The position numbers and the translations under genes are program-made. From the NCBI RefSeq assembly GCF_005221325.1, contig NZ_CP039889.1, positions 806,001 to 870,000 on the forward strand: a DNA stretch of 64,000 bases, read 5' to 3'. This DNA comes from Agrobacterium tumefaciens. GTDB lineage: Bacteria > Pseudomonadota > Alphaproteobacteria > Rhizobiales > Rhizobiaceae. The notes beneath the pieces were generated by a model. It searched no databases and was not told the origin of the DNA. It worked only from the letters and a program-made list of their open reading frames with translations. Shown here in pieces: positions 56,101 through 64,000 of the stretch (position 1 is its first letter; each line of letters starts with the position of its first letter).

Positions 56101-56580
56101 CGGCGCTTTGGACAGATCGAAAGCTGTGCGGGCGATCCGGCCTATGGCCTCGTCGCAATCGGCAGTAGACATGGTCCGGCAATCGGAAACCACAAGTTCG
56201 GGCTCCATATCACCGAGAACCTGCTGCCACGGCCTTCCCTCTTCGAGCGGAAACGCCGTGCGCAACGGCTCGTGCCGCGCGACGAGAATTTGAAGCGTGC
56301 GGATGATGGCGTCGTGGTCCAGCGGGCCATCAATATGCCACCTGAACGGGATGACATAGGCCGAGCTATCAGGGTAGATTTTCTGCTGCAGCCAGAAATG
56401 CATCTGCGATGACGTGAGCGGCAATCGCCCGGCAGCACCGACATCGCCATCGTCGGGAGCAACATCCTGCCAGGACATGCCACGTGCTTCAAGCTGCGAG
56501 CGCAGCCGTGCCCGCTGCTCCGGGTCAAGATTTGCGATGCGGTTACGCAATAGAGCAATCGTCTCGGCATTCGACATCAT
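53197..56580 (-). CDS. Non-ribosomal peptide synthetase, one module C-A-PCP
   Basis: A 1,127-residue NRPS. The condensation domain (about residues 52-480) has HHTVADGWSR with the catalytic HHxxxDG at 181-187. The adenylation domain follows (about 510-1000): LYTSGSTGRPKGVPITH, NVYGPTETTIWAG, GELHIGG, LYKTGDLV and NGKVDRKRL. The PCP carries GGDSL with Ser near 1052. The C-terminus is a basic tail with no thioesterase or reductase. Pocket residues read as D-I-L-A-L-G-V-I-W, close to the published glycine code DILQLGLIWK; glycine is therefore the best guess. ATG 56580 follows GAAGGATTTGCG. Confidence 0.93.
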   Translation of the reverse strand: MMSNAETIALLRNRIANLDPEQRARLRSQLEARGMSWQDVAPDDGDVGAAGRLPLTSSQMHFWLQQKIYPDSSAYVIPFRWHIDGPLDHDAIIRTLQILVARHEPLRTAFPLEEGRPWQQVLGDMEPELVVSDCRTMSTADCDEAIGRIARTAFDLSKAPLMRTHLLQLGQNEHILVFVFHHTVADGWSRGILMREFSLCYAAVTNGQEPVLDPLPQSYGDFVRARQKWSRTKDYERQKQYWVNRLQNLEPQEFPADYPRHETADMASETLVKEVSQDLMAEVSGLAARLGTTTFVVFAAVFQLLHHRYTGRRDLAVCVPVAGRSDPDLAGLIGLFTNTIVLRNDLSPAMSFRDWARRIQEDFANALEHQDYPFAELMDVLGSNREGVENSPFQISFQVQTQGYRQQNAQGFDLGNAGLRVRQEAIPVAEAKLDMSWMIMERASGALVTVEYRSGRFESVRMERQLEHFENLLRSVVTSPDALLPTFEYISAGEREGLLSAGALVARPLPVKGVHDLISGAARLHPEKIAIECLDRSWTYSQLEEASNNLARALLTLGRPVKPGMRVAVSLPGQASCIISFLAIIKAGAVYVPIDPRHPADRIGYVLEDAAAVLVLTDNAGLFPGIACIDPVHHLADQPEARLPAMPDNSDIYILYTSGSTGRPKGVPITHTGLLNQFQSMARHPGIGAGDRMLSVTTPAFDISVLEMLWPLSVGATAVMREPDLLLQPEKLGRTIGEYDISHFQATPATWRMLLDSGWEGKKSLTGLCGGEALDAQLAGRLLQKIGSLWNVYGPTETTIWAGALLVEEAHSRSGKVPIGGRLDNTSFLVLDAYMDPVPEGVPGELHIGGISLSRGYWDRPALAAEKFVPDPYDRAFAPGSRLYKTGDLVVRRPDGNLEFVGRTDFQIKLRGYRIEVGEIESLLQEEEGVDQVLVLLDANKEQLLAYVLLEDRSGKVDKGAIGIRLSRALSARLPRYMVPSHFILLEEFPMNANGKVDRKRLPLPDRSERAASEITSPANSVEQALHVLWQKMLKREDIGVNDNFFELGGDSLLIVAMPARVRDALGIELEVTDFFRFPTLETLAGHIMDLQHGKAEPSESARGRSDTRGKGRERQLQRRIRSGNFA

Positions 56581-56590
56581 CGCAAATCCT

Positions 56591-57658
56591 TCAGACCGCT
56601 CTGGCAACGCGAACCGGCGGGCGGTTCGTTTCCACGAGTTTCAGCAGAAATGGCAGGCTGCCCATGACGAGATCGTAATCCTGAACGAAATCGATCAGGC
56701 AGGCGATTTCATCGACGCCCATCTCCGCCAATGTGTCCACCGTCGACTGGCAGCTTTCCGGCGTGCCAATCAGCGACCTGCCTTTCATGAAGCCCTCGAT
56801 GCCGAATTCGATCAGACTGTCGAGATCGTCATCGCTGAAATTATCCAGCGTTATGTCGACACCCATGCTCCGCCCAAGGCCTTCAAGCAGGTGATAATGG
56901 GTACGGAGATAATCCCCGAACGGCTTGGAAACATTGGATTTGACCTTGCCGGTATCGTCACCCAGGAAGGTGTGGACCATCATACTGACCGTCCCCGCGG
57001 CCGGATCGTGCCCATGTTTTTCCCGTGATTTGCGGTAGGCCGCAATCTTCGGCGCAAGCGACTCCGTCGTTTCGCCGAGCAAAGCCGTCAGAACGTTGAG
57101 GCCGCGGCGGCCTGCTTCGATGAAGGTTTCCGTGGACTGGCACGCAACCCAGAAGGGGATGCGCGACTGCACGGGTCGTGGCAGGGTTTTCGCTTCGACG
57201 ATATTGCCGTCCGCATCCTCGAACGAGACCGCCTCGCCGGCAAGCAGCCGGGTGATCTGTTCATAGGAGCGCCACATGGTGCTGCGGCGGTTGCCGTGCG
57301 GCTCCTTCGAAAAGACGAATTCATCTTTAGTCCAGCCGGCCGCAATCGCGATGCCTGCCCTGCCGCCGGAAAGATTGTCGACGACCGCCCATTCCTCAGC
57401 CACGCGAGCGGGATGGTGCAGGGCGGCAACGACGCTGCCGGCTCGCAGTTGCACTTTGCGCGTGACCATCGCCAGCGCGGCACTGACGATCGAAGGGTTG
57501 GGGTAGAGACCTCCAAATGCGTGGAAATGCCGTTCCGGCACCCACAGGGCTTCGAGGTCATTTTTGTCCGCAAATTGCGCGCTGTCCATTAGCAGGCGGT
57601 AATTTTCCTGACCCGGACGCGATCCGTCACCGTCAAAATAAAAAAGGCTGAATTTCAT
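56591..57658 (-). CDS. Luciferase-like FMN-dependent monooxygenase of natural-product type (MupA/Atu3671 family)
   Basis: A 355-residue member of the bacterial luciferase-like superfamily. Diagnostic segments are ALWVPERHFHAFGGLYPNPS (residues 37-56), QLRAGSVVAALHHPARVAEE, SGGRAGIAIAAGWTKDEF and IPFWVACQSTETFIEAGRRG. Such enzymes occur as stand-alone proteins or domains in hybrid PKS-NRPS clusters, where they oxidise the carrier-bound chain with FMNH2 and O2. The exact reaction is unknown. It lies between the PKS (39-bp gap) and NRPS (10-bp gap), which implies action on the PKS-bound intermediate. Confidence 0.9.
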   Translation of the reverse strand: MKFSLFYFDGDGSRPGQENYRLLMDSAQFADKNDLEALWVPERHFHAFGGLYPNPSIVSAALAMVTRKVQLRAGSVVAALHHPARVAEEWAVVDNLSGGRAGIAIAAGWTKDEFVFSKEPHGNRRSTMWRSYEQITRLLAGEAVSFEDADGNIVEAKTLPRPVQSRIPFWVACQSTETFIEAGRRGLNVLTALLGETTESLAPKIAAYRKSREKHGHDPAAGTVSMMVHTFLGDDTGKVKSNVSKPFGDYLRTHYHLLEGLGRSMGVDITLDNFSDDDLDSLIEFGIEGFMKGRSLIGTPESCQSTVDTLAEMGVDEIACLIDFVQDYDLVMGSLPFLLKLVETNRPPVRVARAV

Positions 57659-57697
57659 CAGAATGATCCCGATTGTATGTGAGCGTTATCGGCGTCT

Positions 57698-60600
57698 TCA
57701 ACGACCGGCCTCGACGTCATCAAGCATCGAGGCAAGCATATCCGCCTCATGGTTGCGGGCGTCGAGACCCTCCTGAATGACCCTGGCAAGGCCGGCGGCC
57801 GTCGGTGCGTCGAAAAGCAGGGCCCGCATTGGGATTTCGACGTCGAAGCGCTTTCGAAGCCGGGCGACGACCTGGATGGCGAGCAGCGAATGCCCGCCGA
57901 GTTCGAAGAAATTATCGGCAACGCCGATACCATTTATCCCGAGAAGCTCCGCCATGATGGCGACGACTTCTTCCTCAAGCGGCCCCTGCGGCGCGGCATA
58001 GGCGGCCGACACCCCGCTCCGGGCGGATTTCTGGCCGTTCACTGTAGCGCCGTCGGAACCTTGGACGTCCGCTGCCGGACGGTTTTCGAGATCATAGGGC
58101 GTGACGACGATTGACGCCGGCGAAGCCTGCGAAAGCACCAGCGCCGTGACCTGCCAGACCTCCTCCGGGGTTATTTCCCGATGGGCCGCATGGCCGGCCT
58201 CCGTCGCGTGAACCGACGCGCAGGCATCCCAGTTGACGGATTTCCACACCGGACCGGACGCCTGCCGTTTTGCGGAGACGAAAGCATCCAGATAGGCATT
58301 TTCCGCAGCGTATCGGCCAAGGCCTTTGCCACCAACGATCGATGAGAGCGACGACTGGACAAGCACGAAAATGTCGCTGCGCTGTCCAAGAACGCGATCA
58401 AGGGCGTCAATGGTGCCGGATTTTACGGCCTGAAGGCTTTTGGTGTCGAAATTTTCATTGCCGAGCAGCCCGAAATATTGATCACCCATCGCGGCCGTGT
58501 GGAAAACACCCTTCACGGTGCCGAGGCTTTTTTCCCCCTCTTCCAGTACGGAGCGAAGCCATTGCGCCTCACTGACATCCCCCGAAAAGAGAAGATAGTC
58601 CTTGCCAAGGGTTCGGAGCGATCTGAGCGTCTGGATGAAAAGGCTGACCGGATGACGGGGGCTGTGAGATGCAAGCCAGCGCTCCCAGTCCGGCACCAGC
58701 GGAATTCCCGCACGACCCGCCAGAATGACTTTTGCTCCAGCTTTGATGAGCGCGCGGGCATAGACAAGCCCCAACCCTCCCAGAAGTTCGCCTATGACAA
58801 GATAGGTTTCACCGGGCTTTGCAATGGAACCGGCTTCAACATCGCTGAGTTCGACCCGCTCGTGGGAGAGCGAGAACAAAATACCATCGCGAAGGGCATA
58901 AATCTGCTCCCCTTCGACCAGAGGCGAAGAGACGACATCCCGAAGGCATTTTGCGGCATTTGCGTCCGGCAGGCCCTGAAGATCGATACTGCGGCACGAC
59001 AATCCCGGCAGTTCCTGACCCAGCATGCGCGCCAGTCCGTTGATCCGGGCTCTCGCGGGCTCGACGCCATCGGCGGCGAAAATCCCGTGCATGGACCTGC
59101 CGATGAATGTCACATCCGGGCGCTGGTTGCCACCGGCAAGCGTTCGGGCAAGGTCAAGCGCGAAATTCCACGCGGCATCCGGCAGGTCCGTCTCCGCCAA
59201 TCCAAAACCGCCGACGACCTGATCCGGCGTCCAGTTCTTGTTGGCAAGATCATCGAACAGGGCAACGAGATGCTCCGTTCTCGCCGGATCGATCGTATAG
59301 GCTTTCTCCGAAACGCCGAATGTCGCACCCTCGCGAACAACAACCGCATCGATCCCGTCCGGAATATCGAAAAGAACCTCAGCACCGAAAACGAGCCAGC
59401 GGCCTCGAGCGCTTGCCGCCGCCCCATTTTTCAACGGCCGTGTTTTCCACACCGGCTGATGGAACCATTCGGCCATCGGTCTGTGGGTTGTGGGAGGAGC
59501 AACTTCCCGCCCATTTGCGGGGGGCGCAATCCAATATGACTGACGCTCGAAATGATAACCCGGCAAACCCACACGGCGGCGCGGCGATCCGTCTTCAAGC
59601 GCCTCCCAGCGGACATCGATGCCCGCCAGCCATAGCTGTCCGAACGCCAGCAACGCATGGTCGGCAGCGTCGGCCGTTCCGGCCGCATCCGGCAGGGACG
59701 TTACGATGCGGCAATCTTCATTCGCCTGCTGGCGCGCCAGCCTTGAAAGTGTCGAGCCGGGCCCGACCTCCAGCAGAACGGGAGCGGAAAGCTCGAGAAT
59801 ATGTTTTATGCCGTCGCTGAAATTTACCGCCCTGCGGAGATGTTCGGTCCAATATGCCGGGTTGCAGGCCTCTTCGGCCCGCAGCCAGTTTCCGAAAAGA
59901 TTGGACATCACATCGATTGCCGGCACAGAGAGAGCGATGCCGTCGAACAGGCCTGCAAACTCCTCAAGGATCGGCTCCATCGCCGCACTGTGGAACGCAT
60001 GCGATGTCCTGAGCAGCCGGCAGCCGGCTCCGTCCTTCTCCAGCCGTTCGGCAAACCGGTGCAGAACCTCCGTGTCGCCAGCAACAACGCAGCTACCCGG
60101 GCCATTCACGGCAGCTATTTCCAGCCCCTCATCCAGCCGGGCGCGCAGATCAGCCTCGGTCAACATGACCGACAACATTCCGCCGGCGGCGCAACTCTGC
60201 ATCAACCGCCCCCGTGCCAGCACGAGGAACATGGCATCCTTCAGGGAGAACACGCCGGCGAGGCAGGCGGCGACATATTCACCGACGCTGTGGCCGATCA
60301 TGGCCCGTGGCTGCAACCCTTTCTGCATCCACATTCTGGCCAGCGCATATTCAACGGCGAACAAGGCGGGCTGGGCACGGTCCGTGCGGTCCAGCCCGGT
60401 ATCGGAGGCATCCGCCCCTGCAAGAAGCAACGCCCGGATTTCAAGATCGTCCGGTATCAATGACAGGCATTCATCCAGCGCGGTCCGAAAGTGCTCCTCA
60501 CGCTCATAAAGCGACCGGGCCATTCCCACATGCTGGCTGCCCTGGCCCGGGAACATGAAAACCAGACTTGGATCATGCTGCGGGAGCTGGCCCGTAGCGA

Positions 60601-62260
60601 AACCGGGTCCGGAGGCGGCTTTCAGTTTCTCGGACGCATCCGATAGCGTCGTCGCGACCGTGATGGAACGGTGGTTGAAGGTCTCGCGCCCCGTCTGCAG
60701 CGTATGGGCCACATCGGCAAGGGACACCCCTTCATTTTCTTTGAGCTTCGCAAGCGCATCCGCAAGGGAAGATTGCATCGCGGCGAGCGATGCCGCCGAA
60801 CGCGCCGAGAGCGGCAGCAGCAGCGCGCGCGCCTCGTCTTCCGCCGATCCCTGTCGTGCGGATGCTTCCTCTATGATCACATGGGCATTGCTGCCCCCCA
60901 TGCCAAAAGCGCTGATGGCGGCACGGCGCGGCCTGCCGGCATCGGCTTTCCAGTCTGACTTGCCTGCGGCCACCCGGAAGGGACCGCTTTCAAAATCGCA
61001 GGCGCTGCTGGGCGTCGTGAAGTTGCCACTTGCGGGCAGGCATTCATGCCGCAGCGCAAGGACAGTCTTGATGAGCCCGCCAATGCCGGCTGCGGCATCC
61101 ATATGCCCGACATTTCCCTTGAGCGAGCCGATGAGGCAAGTCCGGCCTTCGGCCCGAAGCGACGGCCCGTAGATGCGGTTCAGCGCAGTCAGCTCGATCG
61201 GATCGCCAATCGCGGTCGCGGTCGCGTGCGCTTCCACATAATCCACCGCCGAAGGCGCAATGCCGGCATTGGCCAGCGCTTTCTTGAGAACCGAAGCCTG
61301 ACCTTTGACGCTTGGAGCCGTCAACCCGACCTTGGAGCTGCCGTCGTTACCGATCGCCGACCCGGCAATGACGGCATAGATCGTATCGCCAGCCGCCTTC
61401 GCGTCGCCGAGGCGCTTCAAGATCACGGCGCCGACACCGTTGGTGAATATAGTGCCACTCGCAGCCGCATCGAATGGCCGGCATTGGCCATCGGGAGCAC
61501 CGATGCCACCCGCCTCATAAAGATAACCGGCAGGTTTGGGCTGGCCAACGGAAACCGCGCCGGCCACCGCCATCTCGCATTCACCCGAAAGCAATGCCTG
61601 AACGGCGAGATGCACCGACACCAGACCGGTGGCGCAGGTTGCCTGGACGCCCACGCTCGGACCGTCAAGATCAAGGTGATAAGCGACACGCGATGCGATC
61701 ATGCCGGAAACATTGCCGAGCCCTGCCTGCAGCGGCGCCACGCTGTCGCGCAGGGACGGGTCGGAATGAATATGGGTGAAGTGATAATTCAGCGAACCGC
61801 CGGCATAAACACCCGTGCGGCCCCGGCTTTTCCCGCTTCCGTAACCGGCATGTTCCAGCGCGTTCCAGGCGCATTCCAGAAACACCCTTTGCTGCGGATC
61901 GAGCAGCTGCGCTTCCCTTGGCGCATAACCGAAAAAACCGGCATCGAAAGCGGTCGGATCGCTGAAGCCGCCCCAGACCCTGACATAGTCGGGCTGTCCC
62001 GCCAATTGCGGGTCGATTCCGGCGCTTTCGAGATCGGCATCCGTGACCGTCGTCAGTCCGGAGCCGCCGTTGGCAAGCAGCTGCCAGAAACCGTCAATAT
62101 CATCGGCACCGGGAAAACGGCCCGCGAGGCCGATGATCGCGACGCGCTCGTCATGGCGTTTCTGGAAAATCTGCAGACGCTCCCGCGCGTCTCGCAATAT
62201 TCCGAGCAATGTCGCCTGATCGGGCTGACTGCTGGCCCCGGCCTGTTGTTTTACGTTCAT
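57698..62260 (-). CDS. Type I polyketide synthase module KS-AT-KR-ACP
   Basis: A 1,520-residue PKS. The ketosynthase (about residues 38-463) has Cys209 in VQATCATGL and His345 in VEAHATATA, both slightly off the usual DTACSS and EAHGTGT sequences, plus His386 in NVGHMDA. The acyltransferase (about 566-870) has GHSVG with Ser658 and HAFH (754-757), which suggests malonyl-CoA. The ketoreductase (about 1180-1370) keeps Tyr and Asn in GRYAAENAYLDAF, with an NADPH loop lengthened to IGELLGGLGL. The ACP carries GGHSL with Ser1458. No dehydratase, enoylreductase or thioesterase domain is seen. It would add two carbons and reduce the keto group. Confidence 0.93.
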   Translation of the reverse strand: MNVKQQAGASSQPDQATLLGILRDARERLQIFQKRHDERVAIIGLAGRFPGADDIDGFWQLLANGGSGLTTVTDADLESAGIDPQLAGQPDYVRVWGGFSDPTAFDAGFFGYAPREAQLLDPQQRVFLECAWNALEHAGYGSGKSRGRTGVYAGGSLNYHFTHIHSDPSLRDSVAPLQAGLGNVSGMIASRVAYHLDLDGPSVGVQATCATGLVSVHLAVQALLSGECEMAVAGAVSVGQPKPAGYLYEAGGIGAPDGQCRPFDAAASGTIFTNGVGAVILKRLGDAKAAGDTIYAVIAGSAIGNDGSSKVGLTAPSVKGQASVLKKALANAGIAPSAVDYVEAHATATAIGDPIELTALNRIYGPSLRAEGRTCLIGSLKGNVGHMDAAAGIGGLIKTVLALRHECLPASGNFTTPSSACDFESGPFRVAAGKSDWKADAGRPRRAAISAFGMGGSNAHVIIEEASARQGSAEDEARALLLPLSARSAASLAAMQSSLADALAKLKENEGVSLADVAHTLQTGRETFNHRSITVATTLSDASEKLKAASGPGFATGQLPQHDPSLVFMFPGQGSQHVGMARSLYEREEHFRTALDECLSLIPDDLEIRALLLAGADASDTGLDRTDRAQPALFAVEYALARMWMQKGLQPRAMIGHSVGEYVAACLAGVFSLKDAMFLVLARGRLMQSCAAGGMLSVMLTEADLRARLDEGLEIAAVNGPGSCVVAGDTEVLHRFAERLEKDGAGCRLLRTSHAFHSAAMEPILEEFAGLFDGIALSVPAIDVMSNLFGNWLRAEEACNPAYWTEHLRRAVNFSDGIKHILELSAPVLLEVGPGSTLSRLARQQANEDCRIVTSLPDAAGTADAADHALLAFGQLWLAGIDVRWEALEDGSPRRRVGLPGYHFERQSYWIAPPANGREVAPPTTHRPMAEWFHQPVWKTRPLKNGAAASARGRWLVFGAEVLFDIPDGIDAVVVREGATFGVSEKAYTIDPARTEHLVALFDDLANKNWTPDQVVGGFGLAETDLPDAAWNFALDLARTLAGGNQRPDVTFIGRSMHGIFAADGVEPARARINGLARMLGQELPGLSCRSIDLQGLPDANAAKCLRDVVSSPLVEGEQIYALRDGILFSLSHERVELSDVEAGSIAKPGETYLVIGELLGGLGLVYARALIKAGAKVILAGRAGIPLVPDWERWLASHSPRHPVSLFIQTLRSLRTLGKDYLLFSGDVSEAQWLRSVLEEGEKSLGTVKGVFHTAAMGDQYFGLLGNENFDTKSLQAVKSGTIDALDRVLGQRSDIFVLVQSSLSSIVGGKGLGRYAAENAYLDAFVSAKRQASGPVWKSVNWDACASVHATEAGHAAHREITPEEVWQVTALVLSQASPASIVVTPYDLENRPAADVQGSDGATVNGQKSARSGVSAAYAAPQGPLEEEVVAIMAELLGINGIGVADNFFELGGHSLLAIQVVARLRKRFDVEIPMRALLFDAPTAAGLARVIQEGLDARNHEADMLASMLDDVEAGR

Positions 62261-62301
62261 CGGCGATGGCTCCGATCATCGATTGCATGAAAAGCATGAG
62301 A

Positions 62302-64000
62302 TTATTTTCGGCCTGTTCCAGCCTGCAGAAGTGACGACAGGGCAGCCAGTTCGGACGACAGGTCGCTTTCTTCCTGCGGCTCGTCCGGCCGGAAATTCTG
62401 CGCCGGCTGCTCTTGCACCTGCGCCGTTACCTCGGGAGTGAGGAGGTCGCAGCAGAGATGCTCCACCAGAGCATCGATCGTCGCGTGCTCGAAAAACAGT
62501 GTCGGCTGCGTTCTGACACCCAGTTCGCGCTCCAGCGTTCCGGCAAGGCCCACAAGCGCCACGGAATCCAGTCCGAGATCAAAAAAACCGGCATTTGCAG
62601 CGGGCAGGGTTCCGGCAGGAAGACGGGAAAGCCATGAAACTTCCTCCCTGATCCACTGCCGAAGCAGGGCCGGATATCGGGATCGGTCAACCAGCGCCAA
62701 TTGTTGCGCCCAGTCCGCCACCGCCCCCGGCTCGGCAACGGGCGTGAAACTCGCCTGCGGGGCGGCCTCCCAACGCTCGACCACCTTGAGATTTCCGTTC
62801 AGCAAATCCTGGCGGCAAGCGAAACGCCGGACCTTGCCGCTCGGCGTGCGCGGCAGGCTGCTGGGGCGGATGAGGACGATGATGGCGAGCTTGAGCTTGT
62901 GAACGCGGGAAATGGAGCCGCGAATGGCTTGCAGAACGGCTTCGGCATCAAGATTACGCAAGCCCTCACGCGTGAGCTCGCAAACGAGACCGACCTGCTC
63001 CTCCCCATCCACATCAAGCGCGAAAGCGCCCGCACGCCCCTGGGCGAGTGCCGAATGCGAGGAGAAGGCGGTCTGCTCTATGTCCTCGGGGTGATGGTTC
63101 TGCCCCCTGATGATGATGAGATCCTTCAGGCGGCCGGTAATGAAATATTGCCCTTCATGGCGAAAGCCGAGATCGCCCGTCCGGCGCCAGCCACCTTCAC
63201 CGGCAATTTTCTGGTCGAAGCTTTCCGTGCTTGCCTTTGCCCTCGCCCAATAACCGGGAGTGACATTCGGACCACGGATCCACAATTCACCGACCTGCCC
63301 ATCGTCCAGCAGCCGGTTTTCCTCGGGCTCCATGACAACGATTTCAATGTCCGCCCCGGGACGTCCGCAGGCCGCCAGTTCGATTGCATTATGCTCGTCC
63401 GCTCCAGCCGGGAGCGGCAGCGCCGTTCCCTGCTTCGCCAGCGTTTCGCGCTCGAAGCACCGCAATTGCGGCGGATCGGATGGCGCATTTCCGGTCAGGA
63501 AAAGCGTGGCTTCGGCCTGGCCATAGCAGCAATAGAAGGCATCGTGCCGGAAGCCATGGTCGGCAAACAGGCCGCTGAAGCGCCTCAACGTGTGCGGGCG
63601 CACGGGCTCCGCACCATTATAGGCGATCCGAACCGTGGAGAGATCAAGCTGCGCGGCCGCTTCTTCACTGTAGCGGTCGGCGCAATGCTCATAGGCGAAA
63701 TTCGGCCCGCCGATGATGGTCGCCCTGTTTTGCGTCGCCAGTTCAAGGAAGCGCAGCGGACGCCGCAGAAAGCTCGCAGGCGCCATGATCGACACCGGAA
63801 ATCCGTTGAAGATCGGCGACAGGATGCCGTCGATCAGCCCCATATCGTGATAATGGGGCAACCACGTCGCAGACCGGTCCTCAGTGCCATAGTGAAACGC
63901 AAGGCTGATCTGCCGCAGGTTGGCCATCAGGTTGGCATGGGTGACCATGACGCCTTTCGGATCGCTGGTCGAACCGGATGTATATTGCAGAAATGCAATC
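62302..64000 (-). CDS. Fatty-acyl-AMP ligase with C-terminal acyl carrier domain (5' end beyond window)
   Basis: A partial gene of at least 565 residues. The AMP-binding motif is FLQYTSGSTSDPKGVMVTH at the window edge, followed by LRQISLAFHYG and WLPHYHDMGLIDGILSPIF, the FAAL-type segments. It also has YCCYGQAEATLFLTG, RRTGDLGFRHEGQYFITGR, and IIIRGQNHHPEDIE. The FAAL insertion motif separates it from CoA ligases. The C-terminal carrier domain has FFDLGLDSVALVG with its Ser. It would activate a fatty acid as acyl-AMP and load it onto its own ACP to start the chain. The N-terminus is missing from view. Confidence 0.92.
   Translation of the reverse strand, partial: IAFLQYTSGSTSDPKGVMVTHANLMANLRQISLAFHYGTEDRSATWLPHYHDMGLIDGILSPIFNGFPVSIMAPASFLRRPLRFLELATQNRATIIGGPNFAYEHCADRYSEEAAAQLDLSTVRIAYNGAEPVRPHTLRRFSGLFADHGFRHDAFYCCYGQAEATLFLTGNAPSDPPQLRCFERETLAKQGTALPLPAGADEHNAIELAACGRPGADIEIVVMEPEENRLLDDGQVGELWIRGPNVTPGYWARAKASTESFDQKIAGEGGWRRTGDLGFRHEGQYFITGRLKDLIIIRGQNHHPEDIEQTAFSSHSALAQGRAGAFALDVDGEEQVGLVCELTREGLRNLDAEAVLQAIRGSISRVHKLKLAIIVLIRPSSLPRTPSGKVRRFACRQDLLNGNLKVVERWEAAPQASFTPVAEPGAVADWAQQLALVDRSRYPALLRQWIREEVSWLSRLPAGTLPAANAGFFDLGLDSVALVGLAGTLERELGVRTQPTLFFEHATIDALVEHLCCDLLTPEVTAQVQEQPAQNFRPDEPQEESDLSSELAALSSLLQAGTGRK

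Overview
This looks like chromosomal DNA of an Agrobacterium (Rhizobiaceae, Alphaproteobacteria), probably of the A. tumefaciens/radiobacter complex. The evidence is the high-GC rhizobial gene set (cobST, CpdR, the ftsEX neighbourhood, accA and xerD side by side), an intron-bearing tRNA-Arg(CCU) of the type known from Agrobacterium, and a secondary-metabolism luciferase-like monooxygenase of the family named after Atu3671. Assignments come from reading motifs and protein sequences; no database search was run.

Bases 1-49,500 are mostly a dense housekeeping backbone. 1-13 kb: a YghU-type glutathione transferase (cut by the window edge), propionyl-CoA carboxylase beta with a divergent RamB/ScfR-like regulator, AlkA-type glycosylase, gluQ, a YihY membrane protein, an SDR, a HIG1 protein, cobalamin adenosyltransferase, rhomboid, etfBA, 3-hydroxybutyryl-CoA dehydrogenase and an orphan lipoprotein. 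12.5-19 kb: tlpA, argH, an LptM-like lipoprotein, lysA and a large Gln-rich membrane protein. 19.1-20.2 kb: an intact 1,137-bp IS110-family element inserted in a REP-type palindrome. Its non-coding left end reads as a bridge RNA whose guide segments match its own target and ends. 20.4-33 kb: cpdR, hpt, ftsE-ftsX, a YdcF protein, plsC, chaC, tyrC-hisC, gloB and rpmB. 33-49.4 kb: a queuosine-precursor transporter behind a likely preQ1 riboswitch, cobT-cobS, a J-domain protein, bolA, aroK-aroB, a small membrane gene coupled to xerD, accA, an L,D-transpeptidase with a TusA-like protein, a COG0523 GTPase, a D,D-carboxypeptidase and an M20 amidohydrolase.

At 49,532-49,844 lies tRNA-Arg(CCU), split by a 236-nt group I intron. 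About 300 bp beyond it an accessory block begins and runs off the window. It holds two Rrf2-type regulators around a panD (aspartate decarboxylase), then a minus-strand operon transcribed FAAL-ACP, PKS (KS-AT-KR-ACP), luciferase-like monooxygenase, NRPS (C-A-PCP), MATE exporter. The predicted flow is: fatty acid activated as acyl-AMP and loaded on an ACP, one malonyl extension with ketoreduction, oxidation by the flavin monooxygenase, condensation with an amino acid (the adenylation pocket resembles glycine codes), and export. No thioesterase is seen.

The best candidates for new biology are the legible self-matching bridge RNA in the REP, the start-codon-sequestering preQ1-like element, and the FAAL/PKS/LLM/NRPS operon with its own panD.
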